In this document: positions 27,397 to 37,404 of the stretch, piece by piece
Layout: every line of letters begins with the position of its first letter
How positions within the stretch are numbered: the stretch's first letter is position 1
Source of the DNA: Bacteroidota bacterium
GTDB lineage: Bacteria > Bacteroidota > Ignavibacteria > UBA10030 > SZUA-254
NCBI GenBank assembly: GCA_036522515.1
Contig: DATDFQ010000056.1
Coordinates: 186,001 to 250,000 of the forward strand
Length of the DNA: 64,000 nucleotides
Direction of reading: 5' to 3'
Position numbers and translations under genes: made by a program
The notes under the pieces: generated by a model
Seen by the model: only the letters and a program-made list of their open reading frames with translations
What the model was told of the DNA's origin: nothing
Databases searched by the model: none

Positions 27397-28896
27397 ATGC
27401 TTGAACAAATACTGACCGGCGCAAAGGCGCTCCAGCCCGAAACCGCTCTGAGCGTCGCGTTCTGCGCGGTCCTGGTCGCGGACCTCCTTTTCCGGAAAAA
27501 CAAATCCGTTCTCCCGTGGCTCGCGTTGCTCGGTCTCGTGGCGGCGGGTCTTTACCTTGCCTCCCAGGCGGCTACCGGCACGAGTTCGATCCTGTTCAAC
27601 ATGTTTGCCGTCGATTCGTTCTCGATGTACTTCAAGGTCGTCATCCTAGTGAGCAGCATGGTTGTGGTGTTGTTCTCGATGCAATCGCAGCATCTCAATG
27701 CGGGAACGAGGCCCCTGGGCGAATACTACGCGCTCCTGATGGCGCTGACGCTCGGAATGTTCCTGATGACCGGCGCGAGCAACCTCCTGATGATGTACCT
27801 CTCGCTGGAATTGACGAGCATCAGCTCGTATATTCTGGCCGGCTACATGAAGGAGTCGCCCGGTTCGAACGAGGCGTCGCTCAAGTACGTGATCTACGGC
27901 GCCGCGTCGTCGGGATTGATGCTCTACGGGTTTTCCATCCTCTACGGCCTGACCGGAGCGGTCGATATCTACGGAATCAACACTGCGCTTTCCGCCGGCA
28001 CGGCCAATCCGGCCGCGCTCCTGATCGCCGGGGTCCTGATCATCGCGGGGTTCGGATACAAGATCTCCGCAGTCCCGTTTCACTTCTGGACGCCGGACGT
28101 GTACGAAGGGGCGCCGATCACCATCACGGCATTACTCTCGGTCGCATCCAAAGCGGCGGGGTTTGCGATGATGATCCGCTTCCTGAAGGTTACCTTCCTC
28201 AACTCCGCGCTGCCCGGGCTTGTTCCCGGAACCTGGGGGTTGCTGCAGGGGTTCGAGTGGAACCGGATCCTGGCGATCATCTCGGTGCTGACCATGACGC
28301 TCGGGAACCTCGTCGCGATCTGGCAGAACAACCTCAAGCGGCTCCTTGCGTACTCGAGCATCGCGCACGCCGGGTATATGCTGCTCGGAGTCGTGGTCCT
28401 GAGCAACGAAGGGCTGGCCGCAGTCCTGATCTACTTCGTGGTCTATCTCTTCATGAACCTCGGAGCGTTTTACGTGGTCATGCTCGTCGCCGACAAGACC
28501 GGGAGTGAGGATATCGAGGCCTACAGGGGGCTCGGGTACAGGACGCCGCTGGTGGGAGTGGTGTTCACGCTGTTCCTCCTCTCGCTCACCGGAATTCCGC
28601 CCACGGCGGGATTTGTCGGCAAGCTCTACCTGTTTTCCGCCCTGATCAACGCCAAGATGTTCTGGCTTGCGGTCGTGGCCGCGCTCAACAGCGTCGTTTC
28701 CCTCTACTATTACGTGCGGGTTCTCAGGAATATGTTCCTTCGCGATCCGGTCGGTTCGGTCACACCGATCAGGTTTTCCGCGGGACAGGTTGCACTCCTC
28801 GTGGTCCTCTCGATCCCCACATTGCTCCTCGGAGTCTATTTTGGACCGCTGGTCGAGTACGCTCAGGCATCGGTGTCGATGTTCGGGGGTCACTGA
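27397..28896 (+). CDS. nuoN: NADH-quinone oxidoreductase subunit N
   Basis: 499 residues, about 14 helices; YLSLELTSISSYILAGYMKE with the conserved Glu, SAVPFHFWTPDVYEGAPITITA with the Lys/trp motif, and LLAYSSIAHAGYMLLGVV. Third antiporter-like subunit and last recognisable gene of the operon. nuoE, nuoF and nuoG are not present anywhere in the window. Confidence 0.97.
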   Translation: MLEQILTGAKALQPETALSVAFCAVLVADLLFRKNKSVLPWLALLGLVAAGLYLASQAATGTSSILFNMFAVDSFSMYFKVVILVSSMVVVLFSMQSQHLNAGTRPLGEYYALLMALTLGMFLMTGASNLLMMYLSLELTSISSYILAGYMKESPGSNEASLKYVIYGAASSGLMLYGFSILYGLTGAVDIYGINTALSAGTANPAALLIAGVLIIAGFGYKISAVPFHFWTPDVYEGAPITITALLSVASKAAGFAMMIRFLKVTFLNSALPGLVPGTWGLLQGFEWNRILAIISVLTMTLGNLVAIWQNNLKRLLAYSSIAHAGYMLLGVVVLSNEGLAAVLIYFVVYLFMNLGAFYVVMLVADKTGSEDIEAYRGLGYRTPLVGVVFTLFLLSLTGIPPTAGFVGKLYLFSALINAKMFWLAVVAALNSVVSLYYYVRVLRNMFLRDPVGSVTPIRFSAGQVALLVVLSIPTLLLGVYFGPLVEYAQASVSMFGGH

Positions 28897-28950
28897 CCCG
28901 GGAGAGGTTCATCTGTCCGGTTCGTAGCGTTCGGTCGGGAGAGAGGTCTG

Positions 28951-29691
28951 ATGCCGAAAAAATCAATTCAATCCAACACCAATCCTCCGGTGCCTGCCGC
29001 CCCTCCGGCGGGGCAGAAGACGCACCTCCTCATCGTTGAAGACGAGCAGCACCTGGCGGATTCAGTCGCCCGCCGGCTGGAAGAGGAGGGCTATGCCGTC
29101 GATATCGCAAACGACGGCGAGGCGGGGTTCCGGATGGCCAGCTCAGGACGGTATGATCTGATTATTCTGGATTTATTGCTCCCGCGTAAAGACGGCCTGG
29201 AGGTGCTTCGGGAACTCAAGCGGAGCGATGTCCGGAGCATGATTCTCATCCTGACCGCAAAAAGCACCGTGGAAGATCGTGTGCAAGGGCTGCAGCTTGG
29301 GGCGGACGATTACCTCCCGAAGCCGTTCGCGTTTGCGGAGCTGAGCGCGCGGATCGAGTCGCTCCTCCGGCGGCACGGACTTGGACCCGGTCCGGTTCTG
29401 GAGGTGGCCGACCTGAAACTGGATCTGGAGACACGGACGGTGAGCCGGGGGAGCAAGACCATTCAACTTACGCAGAAGGAATTCTCGCTCCTCGAGATCC
29501 TGCTGCGGAACAAAAACCGGATCCTGACCCGGCGGACGATCGCCGAGCAGGTCTGGGGGTACACCTTCGACACGGGAACGAACGTCGTCGACGTCTACGT
29601 CAACTACCTCCGGAAGGCGATCGACGAGGGTTTTCCCAAGCGGCTTATCCATACGGTACGCGGCGTCGGGTTCATCCTGAAGGAAGAGTGA
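28951..29691 (+). CDS. OmpR/PhoB-family response regulator
   Basis: 246 residues: a disordered Pro-rich N-terminus (1-22), a receiver domain with LLIVEDEQ, phospho-acceptor Asp74 in IILDLLLPRKDG and the Lys of DYLPKPFAF, then a winged-helix output domain ending VDVYVNYLRKAIDEGF and HTVRGVGFIL. The sequence is closest in style to CopR/CusR metal or envelope-stress regulators, but that is only a resemblance. No histidine kinase is adjacent, so it is an orphan here. 54 bp after nuoN; convergent with coaX with 1 bp between stops. Confidence 0.93.
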   Translation: MPKKSIQSNTNPPVPAAPPAGQKTHLLIVEDEQHLADSVARRLEEEGYAVDIANDGEAGFRMASSGRYDLIILDLLLPRKDGLEVLRELKRSDVRSMILILTAKSTVEDRVQGLQLGADDYLPKPFAFAELSARIESLLRRHGLGPGPVLEVADLKLDLETRTVSRGSKTIQLTQKEFSLLEILLRNKNRILTRRTIAEQVWGYTFDTGTNVVDVYVNYLRKAIDEGFPKRLIHTVRGVGFILKEE

Positions 29692-29692
29692 G

Positions 29693-30472
29693 TCACGCGC
29701 GCCGTTCCCTCCTGAGCCGCTCGTAAATCAACCTGGCCCCTTCCAGAACAAGCGCGGGTTCGACCTGCACGATCGAGCCGCTTTGTTCCGCAATGATCCG
29801 GGCATACCCTCCCGTGGCGATCACCGTCGCTTTCTTGCCGATCACGCCCTTGATCCGGCGGACAATTCCTTCCGTCGCCTCGAGAGCGCCGTACATGATT
29901 CCCGCCTGCATCCCGGCGACGGTGTTCGTCCCGATCACCCGCTCCGGGAAAAGGAGATCGACCCTGGGGAGAACTGCGGTCCGCCCGGAGAGGCCGGCCG
30001 CCGCCGTCTCGACCCCGGGCGCGATGACTCCGCCGAGGTATTCCCCCTTCGCCGAGATCACGTCGAACGTCGTCGCAGTCCCGAAGTCGATCACGATGGC
30101 CGGTCCCCCGTATTTGGAAAAGGCCGCAACGGCATTGCAGAGCCGGTCGGCGCCGAGCCGCGAAGGGTCGTCGTAGTGCACCGTCATGCCGGCATCCATA
30201 TCGCCGGTGATGATGAGCGGCGTCGTGCCGAGAAAGTTTTTTGCCATCCTCCCGAACCCCTTAGTCAGGCGCGGATTCACCGATGAGATGACGACTCCCT
30301 CAATGTCGTCCGGGGCGGCCCCGGTTTCCGCCGCGAACGTTCGCACATACACGCGGAGATCCCGGGCGCTGAGCGAGAGCTTGCTCGGCATCCGCCATTC
30401 GTCGACCAGTTGATCTCCGCTGAACAGGCCGAGGACTGTGTCGGTGTTCCCGACATCGATTGCAAGAAGCAT
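29693..30472 (-). CDS. coaX: type III pantothenate kinase
   Basis: 259 residues of the ASKHA fold. LLAIDVGNTDTVLGLF with Asp6, GADR at 107-110 with the catalytic Asp109, DFGTATTFDV at 129-138 and IAPGVETAA. It phosphorylates pantothenate in CoA synthesis; type III enzymes need a monovalent cation and are not inhibited by CoA. 12 bp downstream of birA, a common pairing. Confidence 0.96.
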   Translation of the reverse strand: MLLAIDVGNTDTVLGLFSGDQLVDEWRMPSKLSLSARDLRVYVRTFAAETGAAPDDIEGVVISSVNPRLTKGFGRMAKNFLGTTPLIITGDMDAGMTVHYDDPSRLGADRLCNAVAAFSKYGGPAIVIDFGTATTFDVISAKGEYLGGVIAPGVETAAAGLSGRTAVLPRVDLLFPERVIGTNTVAGMQAGIMYGALEATEGIVRRIKGVIGKKATVIATGGYARIIAEQSGSIVQVEPALVLEGARLIYERLRRERRA

Positions 30473-30484
30473 CGCGGGCCGTCT

Positions 30485-31252
30485 CTAGGGATGAATGCTG
30501 ATGTCGCCGGCGGAGATTTTTCGCTCGATCCCGCCGGCCAGGAGAAGCAATCCGCCGTCCGCGGCGAGCCCGGTCGCAAGTCCGCTCACGGTTTGGTTCT
30601 CCGTCCTGACCGTCAGGTTCCGCCCGATCGTTCCGGAGTGATTGATCCACTCCCTCGGAATCGTTCCCGACTCATGATCGAGAAGGTCCGGATAACGCCG
30701 CTCGAGCCGCTCGAGGAGGGAAGCCAGAACAATATGCAGTTCGAAGGGACGCCCCGCGATGAGCTGGAGGGAGGTTGCGGCTGATTTCAATTCGGGGGGG
30801 AAAAGGGTCTGGTTCACGTTCAGTCCGATTCCAACGATCGCCGATGCGACCCTCCCGCGATCGATGCTCGATTCGGAGAGGATCCCGCAAACTTTCAATC
30901 CTGCCATGAGAACGTCATTGGGCCACTTGCACTCAAGGGTCAAACCTGTGAGGGACCCGATCGCCTCAGCCACGCTCAGGGAAGCATAGAGCGATATCAG
31001 GCCGCTCAATTCCGCAGGCAGACCGGGCTTCAAAATGAGAGAGAAGGTGAGGTTCTTTCCCTTCTCCGCGCTCCAGACTCTCCCCTGCCGTCCGCGCCCT
31101 GCGGTTTGCTCGCCGGCGACAACGACCGATCCCTCCCCGGCCCCGGATTCGAGGAGAGACCGGGCGAAAGAGTTTGTTGAATCGACGGTATCAAGGGAAA
31201 TGATCTGTTTTCCGAATCTGGCGGTCTTTGTCCCCTTCTCGGGTCCGGTCAT
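30485..31252 (-). CDS. birA: biotin--[acetyl-CoA-carboxylase] ligase, monofunctional
   Basis: 255 residues from ATG 31252. The frame is open upstream, but the stretch 31253-31348 contains the probable promoter. The biotin-AMP loop GRGRQGRVW is at residues 52-60 and KWPNDV at 109-114; the C-terminal SH3-like domain follows. The N-terminal winged-helix of bifunctional BirA is absent, so it should biotinylate carrier proteins without repressing bio genes. First gene of birA-coaX. Confidence 0.93.
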   Translation of the reverse strand: MTGPEKGTKTARFGKQIISLDTVDSTNSFARSLLESGAGEGSVVVAGEQTAGRGRQGRVWSAEKGKNLTFSLILKPGLPAELSGLISLYASLSVAEAIGSLTGLTLECKWPNDVLMAGLKVCGILSESSIDRGRVASAIVGIGLNVNQTLFPPELKSAATSLQLIAGRPFELHIVLASLLERLERRYPDLLDHESGTIPREWINHSGTIGRNLTVRTENQTVSGLATGLAADGGLLLLAGGIERKISAGDISIHP

Positions 31253-31309
31253 CAGGATTTGAATTTCCGCATCGATTCTTTGAGTGAACGTTTCCGCCAG
31301 ATCACCCCG

Positions 31310-31338
31310 ATGGTAGCAAAAAGGGTGTCCAAAGTCAA
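31310..31338 (-). promoter_or_regulatory. sigma70-like promoter of birA-coaX
   Basis: On the minus strand TTGACT (31338-31333), 17 bp, TACCAT (31315-31310). This places the transcription start downstream of the longer possible birA start and supports ATG 31252. Confidence 0.6.
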
Positions 31339-31391
31339 GGATTCGCAACCCGTCTTTGGCAGGAAGAAGGTGCCAAATCCGTTCAAATTCG

Positions 31392-31406
31392 CTGTCAGAT
31401 TGACAG
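31392..31406. promoter_or_regulatory. 15-bp palindrome, candidate operator upstream of dnaK
   Basis: Perfect inverted repeat CTGTCA, spacer GAT, TGACAG, between the divergent birA and dnaK promoters (54 bp from the birA -35, 105 bp from the dnaK -35). The regulator is unknown. Confidence 0.45.
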
Positions 31407-31510
31407 TATGGCAGACCGGAAGAGGGCGTCCGGAACCCCCGACATTTGCAAGTCCTTCATATTCGCCCCAATTCCGCAGGGGCGCCTGGCCGGGATCTCT
31501 GGCACGAGTG

Positions 31511-31540
31511 TTGACTCTATGAATGTAGGCAAATTATGGT
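31511..31540 (+). promoter_or_regulatory. probable dnaK-clpB promoter
   Basis: TTGACT (31511-31516) with a weak -10: TTATGG after 17 bp or TATGGT (31535-31540) after 18 bp. It looks like a housekeeping rather than a heat-shock sigma promoter. Confidence 0.5.
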
Positions 31541-31604
31541 TTTCTTTCCCGGAGTACGAATCCCACCAGGGGAAGATCTACACTTTTCATAAGGAGAACA
31601 AGTA

Positions 31605-33548
31605 ATGGCCGGTAAAATTATTGGCATCGATCTGGGAACCACCAACTCCGTCGTCGCAGTGATGGAAGGGAACGACCCCGCCGTGATCGCAAATTCGGAA
31701 GGTGCCAGGACCACACCCTCGGTCGTCGCCTTTACCAAAGGGGGCGAGCGATTGGTAGGCCAGGCTGCGAAGCGGCAGGCCGTCACAAATTCTCAGAATA
31801 CGGTTTTTTCGATCAAACGGTTCATGGGCCGTCTCTACAACGAGGTATCCGAAGAGATGAAGCTTGTGCCGTACAACGTCGTCAAGGGGGACAATAACAC
31901 GGCGCGTGTACAGATCGGGGACAGGGTCTATTCGCCCCCCGAAATCAGCGCGATGATCCTGCAGAAAATGAAGCAGACCGCGGAGGACTATCTCGGCGCG
32001 AAGATCACCGACGCCGTGATCACCGTCCCGGCGTATTTCAACGACGCGCAGCGGCAGGCGACCAAGGAGGCCGGTGAGATCGCGGGCCTCAACGTCCGCA
32101 GAATCATCAATGAGCCGACGGCCGCGGCGCTCGCGTACGGACTCGACAAGAAACACAAGGATTCGAAAGTGGCCGTCTTCGATCTGGGAGGCGGAACGTT
32201 CGATATTTCAATACTCGAGCTGGGGGAGGGCGTCTTCGAGGTGAAATCGACAAATGGCGACACCCACCTTGGCGGAGACAATTTCGACCAGCGGGTGCTG
32301 GACTATATCGCGGATGAGTTCAAGAAGCAGGAAGGGATGGATCTGAGAAAGGATCCGATGGCGCTTCAGCGTCTCAGGGAAGCGGCCGAGAAGGCGAAGA
32401 TGGAGCTCTCGCAGCTCCTCCAGACGGAAGTGAATCTCCCGTTCATCACCGCCACCGCCGACGGTCCGAAGCATCTCAACCTGACGATCACACGGGCAAA
32501 GTTCGAGCAGCTGGTCGAAGACCTCGTGCAACGCTGCGTGCCGCCCCTTGAGAAGGCGCTCAAGGACGCAAACCTCAACCCGAACCAGATCGACGAGGTC
32601 ATACTCGTCGGCGGGATGACCAGGATGCCGAGAGTCCAGCAGCTCGTCAAGGATACGTTCGGCAAGGAAGGGCACAAGGGGGTCAACCCGGACGAGGTCG
32701 TTGCGATCGGCGCGGCGATCCAGGGTGGAGTTCTGTCGGGCGATGTCACCGATGTGCTCCTCCTCGACGTCACTCCGCTGACTCTGGGAATCGAAACGCT
32801 CGGCGGCGTTACGACATCGATGATCCCGGCGAATACAACGATTCCTACGAAAAAAATGGAGGTCTTCTCCACGGCTTCAGACAACCAGCCCTCCGTGGAG
32901 ATACATGTGCTGCAGGGTGAGCGCCCCATGGCAATCGACAACCGGACGCTCGGGAGATTCCATCTCGACGGAATCCCGCCGGCTCCGAGGGGAGTGCCCC
33001 AGATCGAAGTCACTCTCGATATCGATGCGAACGGCATGCTGCACGTCAACGCGAAGGACAAGGCGACCGGGAAGGAACAGAGTATCCGGATTACGTCATC
33101 GAGCGGCCTGAGCAAGGAAGAGGTCGCAAAGATGAAATCGGACGCGCAGGCCCATACCGCCGAGGATCAAAAGCGGCGCGAAGAGGTCGATACGAAAAAC
33201 CAGGCCGACACGCTCGTGTTCCAGACTCGAAAGCAGATGAAAGAGTTCGGCGAGAAGATTCCGGCCGAGATGAAGGGGAAGGTCGAAGCCGCCGCAGACG
33301 CCCTCGACGCCGCAGTGAAGAGCGGGAACATCGTCGACATCCGCGCGAAAATCGAGACCCTCAATGCGGCATGGAACGAGGCATCGAGCGCAATGTACCA
33401 GCAGACGACTGCCGGCGCCGGGCAACAGGCCGGTCCGCAGCCCCCTCCGGGCACGGGCACCGGAGCCCCCGAGGGTGAAGCAAAGGGAAAGAACGGCAAA
33501 GCCGTCGAGGACGCATCATTCGAAGTGGTGGATGACAAGGACAAATGA
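31605..33548 (+). CDS. dnaK: chaperone DnaK (Hsp70)
   Basis: 647 residues. [16 protein letters not shown] at the N-terminus, [30 protein letters not shown] and [13 protein letters not shown] define the ATPase domain (to about 385). The substrate domain follows, with a Gly/Ala-rich C-terminus ending [10 protein letters not shown]. Refolds proteins with DnaJ and GrpE, which are not in the window. Strong ribosome site AAGGAG, 8-nt spacing. Overlaps clpB by ATGA. Confidence 0.98.
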   Translation: MAGKIIGIDLGTTNSVVAVMEGNDPAVIANSEGARTTPSVVAFTKGGERLVGQAAKRQAVTNSQNTVFSIKRFMGRLYNEVSEEMKLVPYNVVKGDNNTARVQIGDRVYSPPEISAMILQKMKQTAEDYLGAKITDAVITVPAYFNDAQRQATKEAGEIAGLNVRRIINEPTAAALAYGLDKKHKDSKVAVFDLGGGTFDISILELGEGVFEVKSTNGDTHLGGDNFDQRVLDYIADEFKKQEGMDLRKDPMALQRLREAAEKAKMELSQLLQTEVNLPFITATADGPKHLNLTITRAKFEQLVEDLVQRCVPPLEKALKDANLNPNQIDEVILVGGMTRMPRVQQLVKDTFGKEGHKGVNPDEVVAIGAAIQGGVLSGDVTDVLLLDVTPLTLGIETLGGVTTSMIPANTTIPTKKMEVFSTASDNQPSVEIHVLQGERPMAIDNRTLGRFHLDGIPPAPRGVPQIEVTLDIDANGMLHVNAKDKATGKEQSIRITSSSGLSKEEVAKMKSDAQAHTAEDQKRREEVDTKNQADTLVFQTRKQMKEFGEKIPAEMKGKVEAAADALDAAVKSGNIVDIRAKIETLNAAWNEASSAMYQQTTAGAGQQAGPQPPPGTGTGAPEGEAKGKNGKAVEDASFEVVDDKDK

Positions 33549-36193
33549 ACTTCAATAAATTCACGATAAAATCGCAGGAGGCGATCCAGGCCGCCCAGGA
33601 GATCGCCGCGAGCTACTCGAACCAGTCGATCGAGCCGGAACACCTTCTCGCGGCGCTCGTCCAGGACAGCCAGGGGCTCGTCGTCCCGATCCTCAGGAAG
33701 ATCGGGTCAAACCTCGACTATATCAGAATCAAGACCAACGAAATCGTCGAGAAACTGCCGAAGGTGACGGGCAGCGCCGCCGGAAACCAGCATCTTGGCC
33801 AGGCGTTACAGCAGGTCTTCGACGCGGCCCGGAGCGAGGCGCAGGCACTGAAGGATGAGTACGTCAGCACAGAGCACCTCCTCCTCGCGCTGATCTCCGG
33901 CCGGGGCCCTGCGGCCAAATTGCTCGCCGACCAGGGTGTGACGAAGGATCAGGTCTACAAGGCGCTGAAAGAGGTCCGGGGGAATCAAAGGGTGACCGAT
34001 CAGACTCCGGAGGAGAAATACCAAACCCTGGAGCGCTTCGGGCGCGATCTGAATGACCTCGCCCGGAAGGGAAAGCTCGACCCCGTGATCGGACGCGATG
34101 AGGAAATCCGCCGGGTGCTGCAGGTTCTCTCGCGCCGGACGAAGAATAACCCGGTCCTCATCGGCGAACCGGGAGTCGGCAAGACCGCGATCGCCGAAGG
34201 AATCGCCCGGAGGATCGTTCAGGGCGACATCCCGGAGAACCTCAAAACAAAGAGAATCATCGCTCTCGACATGGGCTCGCTCGTCGCTGGGACAAGCTTC
34301 CGGGGACAGTTCGAAGAACGGTTGAAGGCTCTGCTGAAGGAAGTGTCGGAATCGGAGGGTGAGATCATTCTGTTCATCGACGAGCTTCATACGCTCGTCG
34401 GCGCCGGATCGGCGCAGGGTGCGGTCGATGCCGCAAATATGCTGAAGCCGGCCCTGGCAAAGGGGGAGCTGAGGGCGATCGGCGCCACGACGATCGACGA
34501 ATACAGGAAGTATATCGAGAAGGATCCGGCGCTCGAACGGAGGTTCCAGCCGGTCCTGATCGATGAACCGGGAATCGAGGATACCATCTCGATCCTCCGC
34601 GGCCTGAAAGAGCGGTACGAGGTGCATCACGGAGTGCGGATAACCGACGGCGCCATCGTGGCCGCCGCCCAACTCAGCTACCGGTATATCAGCGACCGGT
34701 TCCTCCCGGACAAGGCGATCGACCTTGTCGACGAGGCGGCCTCCAAGCTCCGGATCGAAATTGATTCGATGCCGGAGGAACTCGACGAGATCGAGCGAAG
34801 GATCAAACAACTCGAGATCGAGCGGGAAGCGATCAGGCGGGAGAAGGACGAAGCGACGAAGTCGCGTCTGGCCGGGATTACACGCGAACTTGCGGAATTG
34901 CAGCAGCAGCGCTCGGAGTTGCGCGCCCACTGGCAGAACGAAAAGGAACTGATCCAGTCGATCCGGAAGATGAAGGAAGAGATCGACCGGTCGAAGACGG
35001 AGGCGGATAAATACGAGCGGGAGGGAAATCTCGCGCGGGTCGCCGAACTGCGGTACGGAACGATCGCCTCCCTCGAGAAGGACCTGAAGGCGGCGAGCGC
35101 GAAGCTGGCTTCCGCCCAGCAGGACAAGAAAATGCTGAAGGAGGAAGTCGATGCGGAAGACATCGCGGAAATCGTGGCCCGGTGGACCGGAATTCCGGTG
35201 AGCCGGATGCTCGAAAGCGAGAGGACGAAACTTCTTCACCTCGAAGAGCGGTTGCACGAGCGGCTGGTCGATCAGGAAGAGGCGGTCCGCTCGGTGAGCG
35301 ATTCCATCCGCCGAAGCCGTGCGGGCCTGCAGGATGAGCAGCGTCCGATCGGATCGTTCATGTTCCTGGGGAGCACCGGGGTCGGGAAGACGGAGCTTGC
35401 GAGGGCGCTGGCCGAGTTTTTGTTTAACGACGAAAACGCCCTTGTCCGGATCGATATGAGCGAGTATATGGAGAAGTTTTCGGTCTCCCGTCTGATCGGG
35501 GCTCCTCCCGGCTACGTGGGGTATGACGAAGGGGGGCAATTGACGGAGGCGGTCCGGCGCAAGCCCTACTCGGTGGTCCTCCTCGACGAGATCGAGAAGG
35601 CGCACCCCGAAGTGTTCAACCTCCTCCTTCAGGTGCTCGACGAAGGGCGCCTCACCGACAACAAGGGCCGGACGGTGAATTTCAAGAACACGATCATCAT
35701 CATGACCTCGAACCTCGGATCGCACCTGATCCAGCAGAAACTTGCGGGGCATGCGGAAGGGAACGGCCAGCTCGAAGCGTTGTACGACGGGCTCCGTGCG
35801 GAGTTGTATGAGATGCTCCGCCAGTCGATCAGGCCGGAGTTTTTGAACCGGATCGACGACATTATCCTGTTTAAATTATTGAGCAGGGAGGATCTGCGGA
35901 AAGTGGTCGATCTTCAGCTCAAGCGCGTCCAGGCGATGCTGATGAAAAAGAATATCACGCTCGAGCTGACCTCCGACGCGAAAGACTGGCTGGGCGAACT
36001 CGGATACGACCCCTCCCTCGGGGCAAGGCCGCTGAAAAGGGTCATCCAGAAACACATTGTGAACGAGATTTCAAAAAAGGTGCTCTCGGGCGAGATCAAC
36101 GAGGGCGACGTTGTCAAGGCCGGCCTCAACAAGCAGGGCCTGATCGAGTTTACGAGAAAGAAACATCCCGCCGCTGTGGCGGCAGCCCTGTAA
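33545..36193 (+). CDS. clpB: disaggregase ClpB (Hsp100)
   Basis: 882 residues, full length. N-domain (1-150), first AAA+ module with Walker A GEPGVGKT at 207-214 and Walker [10 protein letters not shown], coiled-coil middle domain (about 410-540, charge-rich heptads), second AAA+ module with Walker A GSTGVGKT at 609-616 and [14 protein letters not shown]. The middle domain marks ClpB rather than ClpA/C. It works with DnaK to resolubilise aggregates, and the ATGA overlap with dnaK fixes their stoichiometry. Confidence 0.98.
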   Translation: MNFNKFTIKSQEAIQAAQEIAASYSNQSIEPEHLLAALVQDSQGLVVPILRKIGSNLDYIRIKTNEIVEKLPKVTGSAAGNQHLGQALQQVFDAARSEAQALKDEYVSTEHLLLALISGRGPAAKLLADQGVTKDQVYKALKEVRGNQRVTDQTPEEKYQTLERFGRDLNDLARKGKLDPVIGRDEEIRRVLQVLSRRTKNNPVLIGEPGVGKTAIAEGIARRIVQGDIPENLKTKRIIALDMGSLVAGTSFRGQFEERLKALLKEVSESEGEIILFIDELHTLVGAGSAQGAVDAANMLKPALAKGELRAIGATTIDEYRKYIEKDPALERRFQPVLIDEPGIEDTISILRGLKERYEVHHGVRITDGAIVAAAQLSYRYISDRFLPDKAIDLVDEAASKLRIEIDSMPEELDEIERRIKQLEIEREAIRREKDEATKSRLAGITRELAELQQQRSELRAHWQNEKELIQSIRKMKEEIDRSKTEADKYEREGNLARVAELRYGTIASLEKDLKAASAKLASAQQDKKMLKEEVDAEDIAEIVARWTGIPVSRMLESERTKLLHLEERLHERLVDQEEAVRSVSDSIRRSRAGLQDEQRPIGSFMFLGSTGVGKTELARALAEFLFNDENALVRIDMSEYMEKFSVSRLIGAPPGYVGYDEGGQLTEAVRRKPYSVVLLDEIEKAHPEVFNLLLQVLDEGRLTDNKGRTVNFKNTIIIMTSNLGSHLIQQKLAGHAEGNGQLEALYDGLRAELYEMLRQSIRPEFLNRIDDIILFKLLSREDLRKVVDLQLKRVQAMLMKKNITLELTSDAKDWLGELGYDPSLGARPLKRVIQKHIVNEISKKVLSGEINEGDVVKAGLNKQGLIEFTRKKHPAAVAAAL

Positions 36194-36218
36194 TCCCCAG
36201 AACGTCTCTAGAGGATTC

Positions 36219-36446
36219 GGTAGCCGCAGCCTTTAGGCTGCGGTCCGCGACCTTTAGGTCGCGGCTACCCTATCCAAAGCCCGCAAGCTGAAGCTTGCGG
36301 CTACCGATGCCTCGGGCTTGGTAGGCGCGGCCTTCAGGCCGCGTTTGTTCGGACGACAGACGAGATCCTTCGCGGAGTTTACACTGAGCGAAGCGAACGT
36401 GCTCAGGATGACATTCTCCCCCCGCAAGCTAAAGCTTGCGGCTACC
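36219..36446. repeat. repeat island between clpB and the asparaginase-like gene
   Basis: The 308-bp gap holds B-family palindromes (GCAGCCT/AGGCTGC, GCGACCT/AGGTCGC, GCAAGCT/AGCTTGC, GGCCT/AGGCC) at 36219-36343, a lone extended right arm of family A (36364-36413) and one more GCAAGCT/AGCTTGC unit (36424-36440). No gene is visible. Confidence 0.9.
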
Positions 36447-36501
36447 TCCGTATTTTCGTATTTTCCACCAGCATCACCACACTCAAAACCCTTAAGGAAG
36501 C

Positions 36502-37404
36502 ATGATTTCTCTTATTGTCCATGGTGGCGCCTGGGATATTCCCGATTCGCTGGTCGAAGCGCACCGGGCCGGTTGTGCGAGTGCTCTGGCGCTCGGGTGG
36601 GCGCTGCTCGAGCGCGGAGGATCCGCGGTCGATGCAGTCGAGCAGGTCGTCCGTCACCTTGAGGACAGTGCGGCGTTTGACGCCGGTCATGGCTCCCATC
36701 TCAACGCCCTCGGCCAGGTGGAACTCGATGCGAGCATCATGAACGGAAAATCGCTCCGTTGCGGCGCCGTCGCGGCAGTGCATTGCATCAGGAATCCGGT
36801 CTCCCTCGCCCGAAAAATCATGGAAGAAAGCGAGCACATCCTCCTCGTCGGGGAGGGGGCGGAACGGTTTGGCAGCGAGCATGGCATCCCGCTCTGCGAT
36901 CCGCGTGAGTTGATCGCGCCGAGGGAAGAGGCGCTATGGAGGTCTGTACAACTGGACGATCAATATACTTCGAAAAACGCGTTCCGGGCGAACGGCGGCG
37001 ATACCGTCGGGGCGGTCGCTCTCGACCGCGATGGGACGATTTGCGTCGCTACTTCCACCGGAGGCACGCTCAACAAGTATCCCGGCCGGGTCGGAGATTC
37101 CCCGCTGATCGGCTGCGGCTCCTACGCGGACAATGCCATTGGCGGAGTTTCGACGACGGGTTGGGGCGAGGCGATGATCAAAGTCGTCATGGCGAAGAGT
37201 GTTATCGATATCATGGAGGCAAACGGGGGAAACGCCCAGGCAGCCGCGGACCGGGGGATTGAGTTGCTCAAACGTAAAGTGGACGGCGACGGGGGAGTGA
37301 TCGTGCTCAACGCCCGGGGCGAATACGGGGTCGCCTTCAATACCCCGAGGATGGCGAGGGCCTATATGACCTCCGGGATGCGCGTACCGTTCGTGGCTGC
37401 ATGA
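36502..37404 (+). CDS. isoaspartyl peptidase / L-asparaginase (Ntn hydrolase)
   Basis: 300 residues. N-terminal IVHGGAWDIP, FDAGHGSHLNALGQVELDASIM and the autocleavage site GGDTVGAVALD, where Thr168 becomes the N-terminal nucleophile of the beta chain; CGSYADNAIGG and STTGWGEAMIK follow. The family removes isoaspartyl dipeptides and hydrolyses asparagine. Ribosome site AAGGAAG before ATG 36502. The stop overlaps the next gene by ATGA. Confidence 0.93.
   Translation: MISLIVHGGAWDIPDSLVEAHRAGCASALALGWALLERGGSAVDAVEQVVRHLEDSAAFDAGHGSHLNALGQVELDASIMNGKSLRCGAVAAVHCIRNPVSLARKIMEESEHILLVGEGAERFGSEHGIPLCDPRELIAPREEALWRSVQLDDQYTSKNAFRANGGDTVGAVALDRDGTICVATSTGGTLNKYPGRVGDSPLIGCGSYADNAIGGVSTTGWGEAMIKVVMAKSVIDIMEANGGNAQAAADRGIELLKRKVDGDGGVIVLNARGEYGVAFNTPRMARAYMTSGMRVPFVAA

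Larger units (their letters stand above)
31253..31604. other. birA/dnaK divergent intergenic region (352 bp, no gene)
   Basis: Contains a minus-strand promoter for birA (31338-31310), a 15-bp palindrome CTGTCA-gat-TGACAG (31392-31406) and a plus-strand promoter for dnaK (31511-31540) with ribosome site AAGGAG (31591-31596). No CIRCE element (TTAGCACTC type) is present. Confidence 0.8.

Noticed and set aside
31253-31348. Longer birA start (TTG at 31348)
   Set aside because: The extension contains a -35/-10 pair for the gene itself and no ribosome site; homologous ligase sequence begins after ATG 31252.
31253-31604. CIRCE/HrcA site upstream of dnaK
   Set aside because: No TTAGCACTC-N9-GAGTGCTAA or close variant is present.
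33806-35752. 648-codon minus-strand frame inside clpB
   Set aside because: Antisense to a complete ClpB with all motifs; no ribosome site or family signal.
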